DNA from: Pseudomonadota bacterium
GTDB lineage: Bacteria > Pseudomonadota > Alphaproteobacteria > Rhodobacterales > Rhodobacteraceae
Direction: 5' to 3'
Length of the DNA: 6,885 nt
Assembly: GCA_022573605.1 (NCBI GenBank)
Contig: JACZTQ010000176.1
Span: 1-6,885 of the forward strand
The notes under the pieces were generated by a model. It did not search any database and was not told the origin of the DNA. It saw nothing but the letters and a program-made list of their open reading frames with translations. This document shows, piece after piece, positions 6,261 through 6,885 of this stretch (within the stretch, counting starts at the first letter, position 1; every line of letters begins with the position of its first letter). The position numbers and the translations under genes were made by a program.

Positions 6261-6880
6261 TGCCGCTGCAAAACCGCGTCACCCCCACAGGCGAGATCAC
6301 CGCCCAGCCCTGGCGCGGGGCGCTGATGGGCAACCGGGGCATCCTGCACGATGCCCAAGGCAGGCTCGGCACCGCCCGCTGGCAGCACATGAACTGGGTC
6401 TGCTGCCTCACCGAGTTTCGCGGCCGCCACCGCGCGCCGATGCCGCCTCCGGGATCGCCGACGCGCTACACGGCGCTGTTCTTCTGGGACGAGGTCTCGG
6501 CCCTGGCCGCCGGGCACCGCCCCTGCGCCGAGTGCCGCAACGCCGACTGGCGCCGCTTCAAGGCGGCCTGGGCGGCGGCCGGGCTGCCGGGCTGGAAGGC
6601 ACACGAGATCGACCGGGTGCTGCACACGGCGCGGGTGACCCGGACCCGGCAACAGGTGACCCACGAGGCGGAGCTCGCCACCCTGCCGGACGGGGTCTTC
6701 CTGACCCTGGATACCGAACATGCGCCGCTGCTGAAATGGCGCGGGCGGCTCTGGCGCTGGTCGCCGGAGGGCTATGCGGATGCGGGCGTCGCGCCCGCTG
6801 GCGCGGTCCGGGTGCTGACCCCGGCCCCCACCGTCGCCGCTATCAGTGCGGGCTATGCGCCAAACAAACCCCGGAGCTAA
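6260..6880 (+). CDS. Uncharacterised protein with an Ada-like four-cysteine region, coupled to rlmN
   Basis: The 206-residue product resembles conserved hypothetical proteins of Alphaproteobacteria that I know by pattern (RGALMGNRGILHD near the start, YTALFFWDEVSALAAGHRPCAEC in the middle, positions 70-92) but has no function I can name. It has exactly four cysteines: C48-C49 in WVCC, and C89 and C92 in HRPCAEC. The stretch FFWDEVSALAAGHRPCAEC is laid out like the second half of the Ada-type zinc domain (a strand, a helix ending in A-A-G, then R-P-C-x-x-C), so a Cys4 metal site is plausible. The C-terminal half has many Trp, His and Arg residues (HEIDRVLHTARVTRTRQ, LKWRGRLWRW), but no signal peptide or membrane segment. 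The ATG overlaps the rlmN stop as TGATG, which implies translational coupling. No separate ribosome-binding site is obvious. Confidence 0.85.
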   Translation: MPLQNRVTPTGEITAQPWRGALMGNRGILHDAQGRLGTARWQHMNWVCCLTEFRGRHRAPMPPPGSPTRYTALFFWDEVSALAAGHRPCAECRNADWRRFKAAWAAAGLPGWKAHEIDRVLHTARVTRTRQQVTHEAELATLPDGVFLTLDTEHAPLLKWRGRLWRWSPEGYADAGVAPAGAVRVLTPAPTVAAISAGYAPNKPRS

Positions 6881-6885
6881 CTTTC

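Overview
The window is GC-rich, densely coded DNA that most likely comes from an alphaproteobacterium, probably of the Rhodobacterales. The basis is the gene content (a TctB-TctA pair, an IalB-family exported protein next to rlmN, a Rhizobium-type class 3 asparaginase), strong G/C at third codon positions and several short palindromic repeats. The placement is an inference from family resemblance, not from a database search.

Layout: positions 2-94 hold the last 30 codons of a TctB-like small membrane subunit. A full-length tctA follows (163-1674), with a strong intrinsic terminator just after it (1699-1729). Fifty bases further on is a complete IS630-family insertion sequence (1781-3012) with matching inverted ends and a duplicated TA target. 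Its single transposase gene is broken: one palindrome-bearing segment was added in frame near residue 59, and a second hairpin segment shifts the frame and supplies a stop. Between the IS and the next gene are two tandem copies of a REP-like hairpin repeat (3063-3142). On the minus strand, 3185-4207 encodes a class 3 (ReAV-like) L-asparaginase with an in-frame 15-bp tandem duplication. A 196-bp intergenic region separates it from a divergent gene for a secreted IalB-family protein (4404-4949). After a hairpin come rlmN (5049-6260) and a gene overlapping it by one base (6260-6880), whose uncharacterised product has exactly four cysteines in an arrangement recalling the Ada-type zinc-binding domain.

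How the genes work together: TctB and TctA are the membrane part of a binding-protein-dependent carboxylate importer; its periplasmic TctC subunit should lie upstream, outside the window. RlmN modifies 23S rRNA and tRNA, and the gene coupled to it is translated from the same message. The asparaginase and the IalB-like protein share only a divergent control region, and nothing here shows a common pathway. I see no convincing new multi-gene system. The most unusual items are the doubly interrupted transposase and the four-cysteine protein coupled to rlmN.
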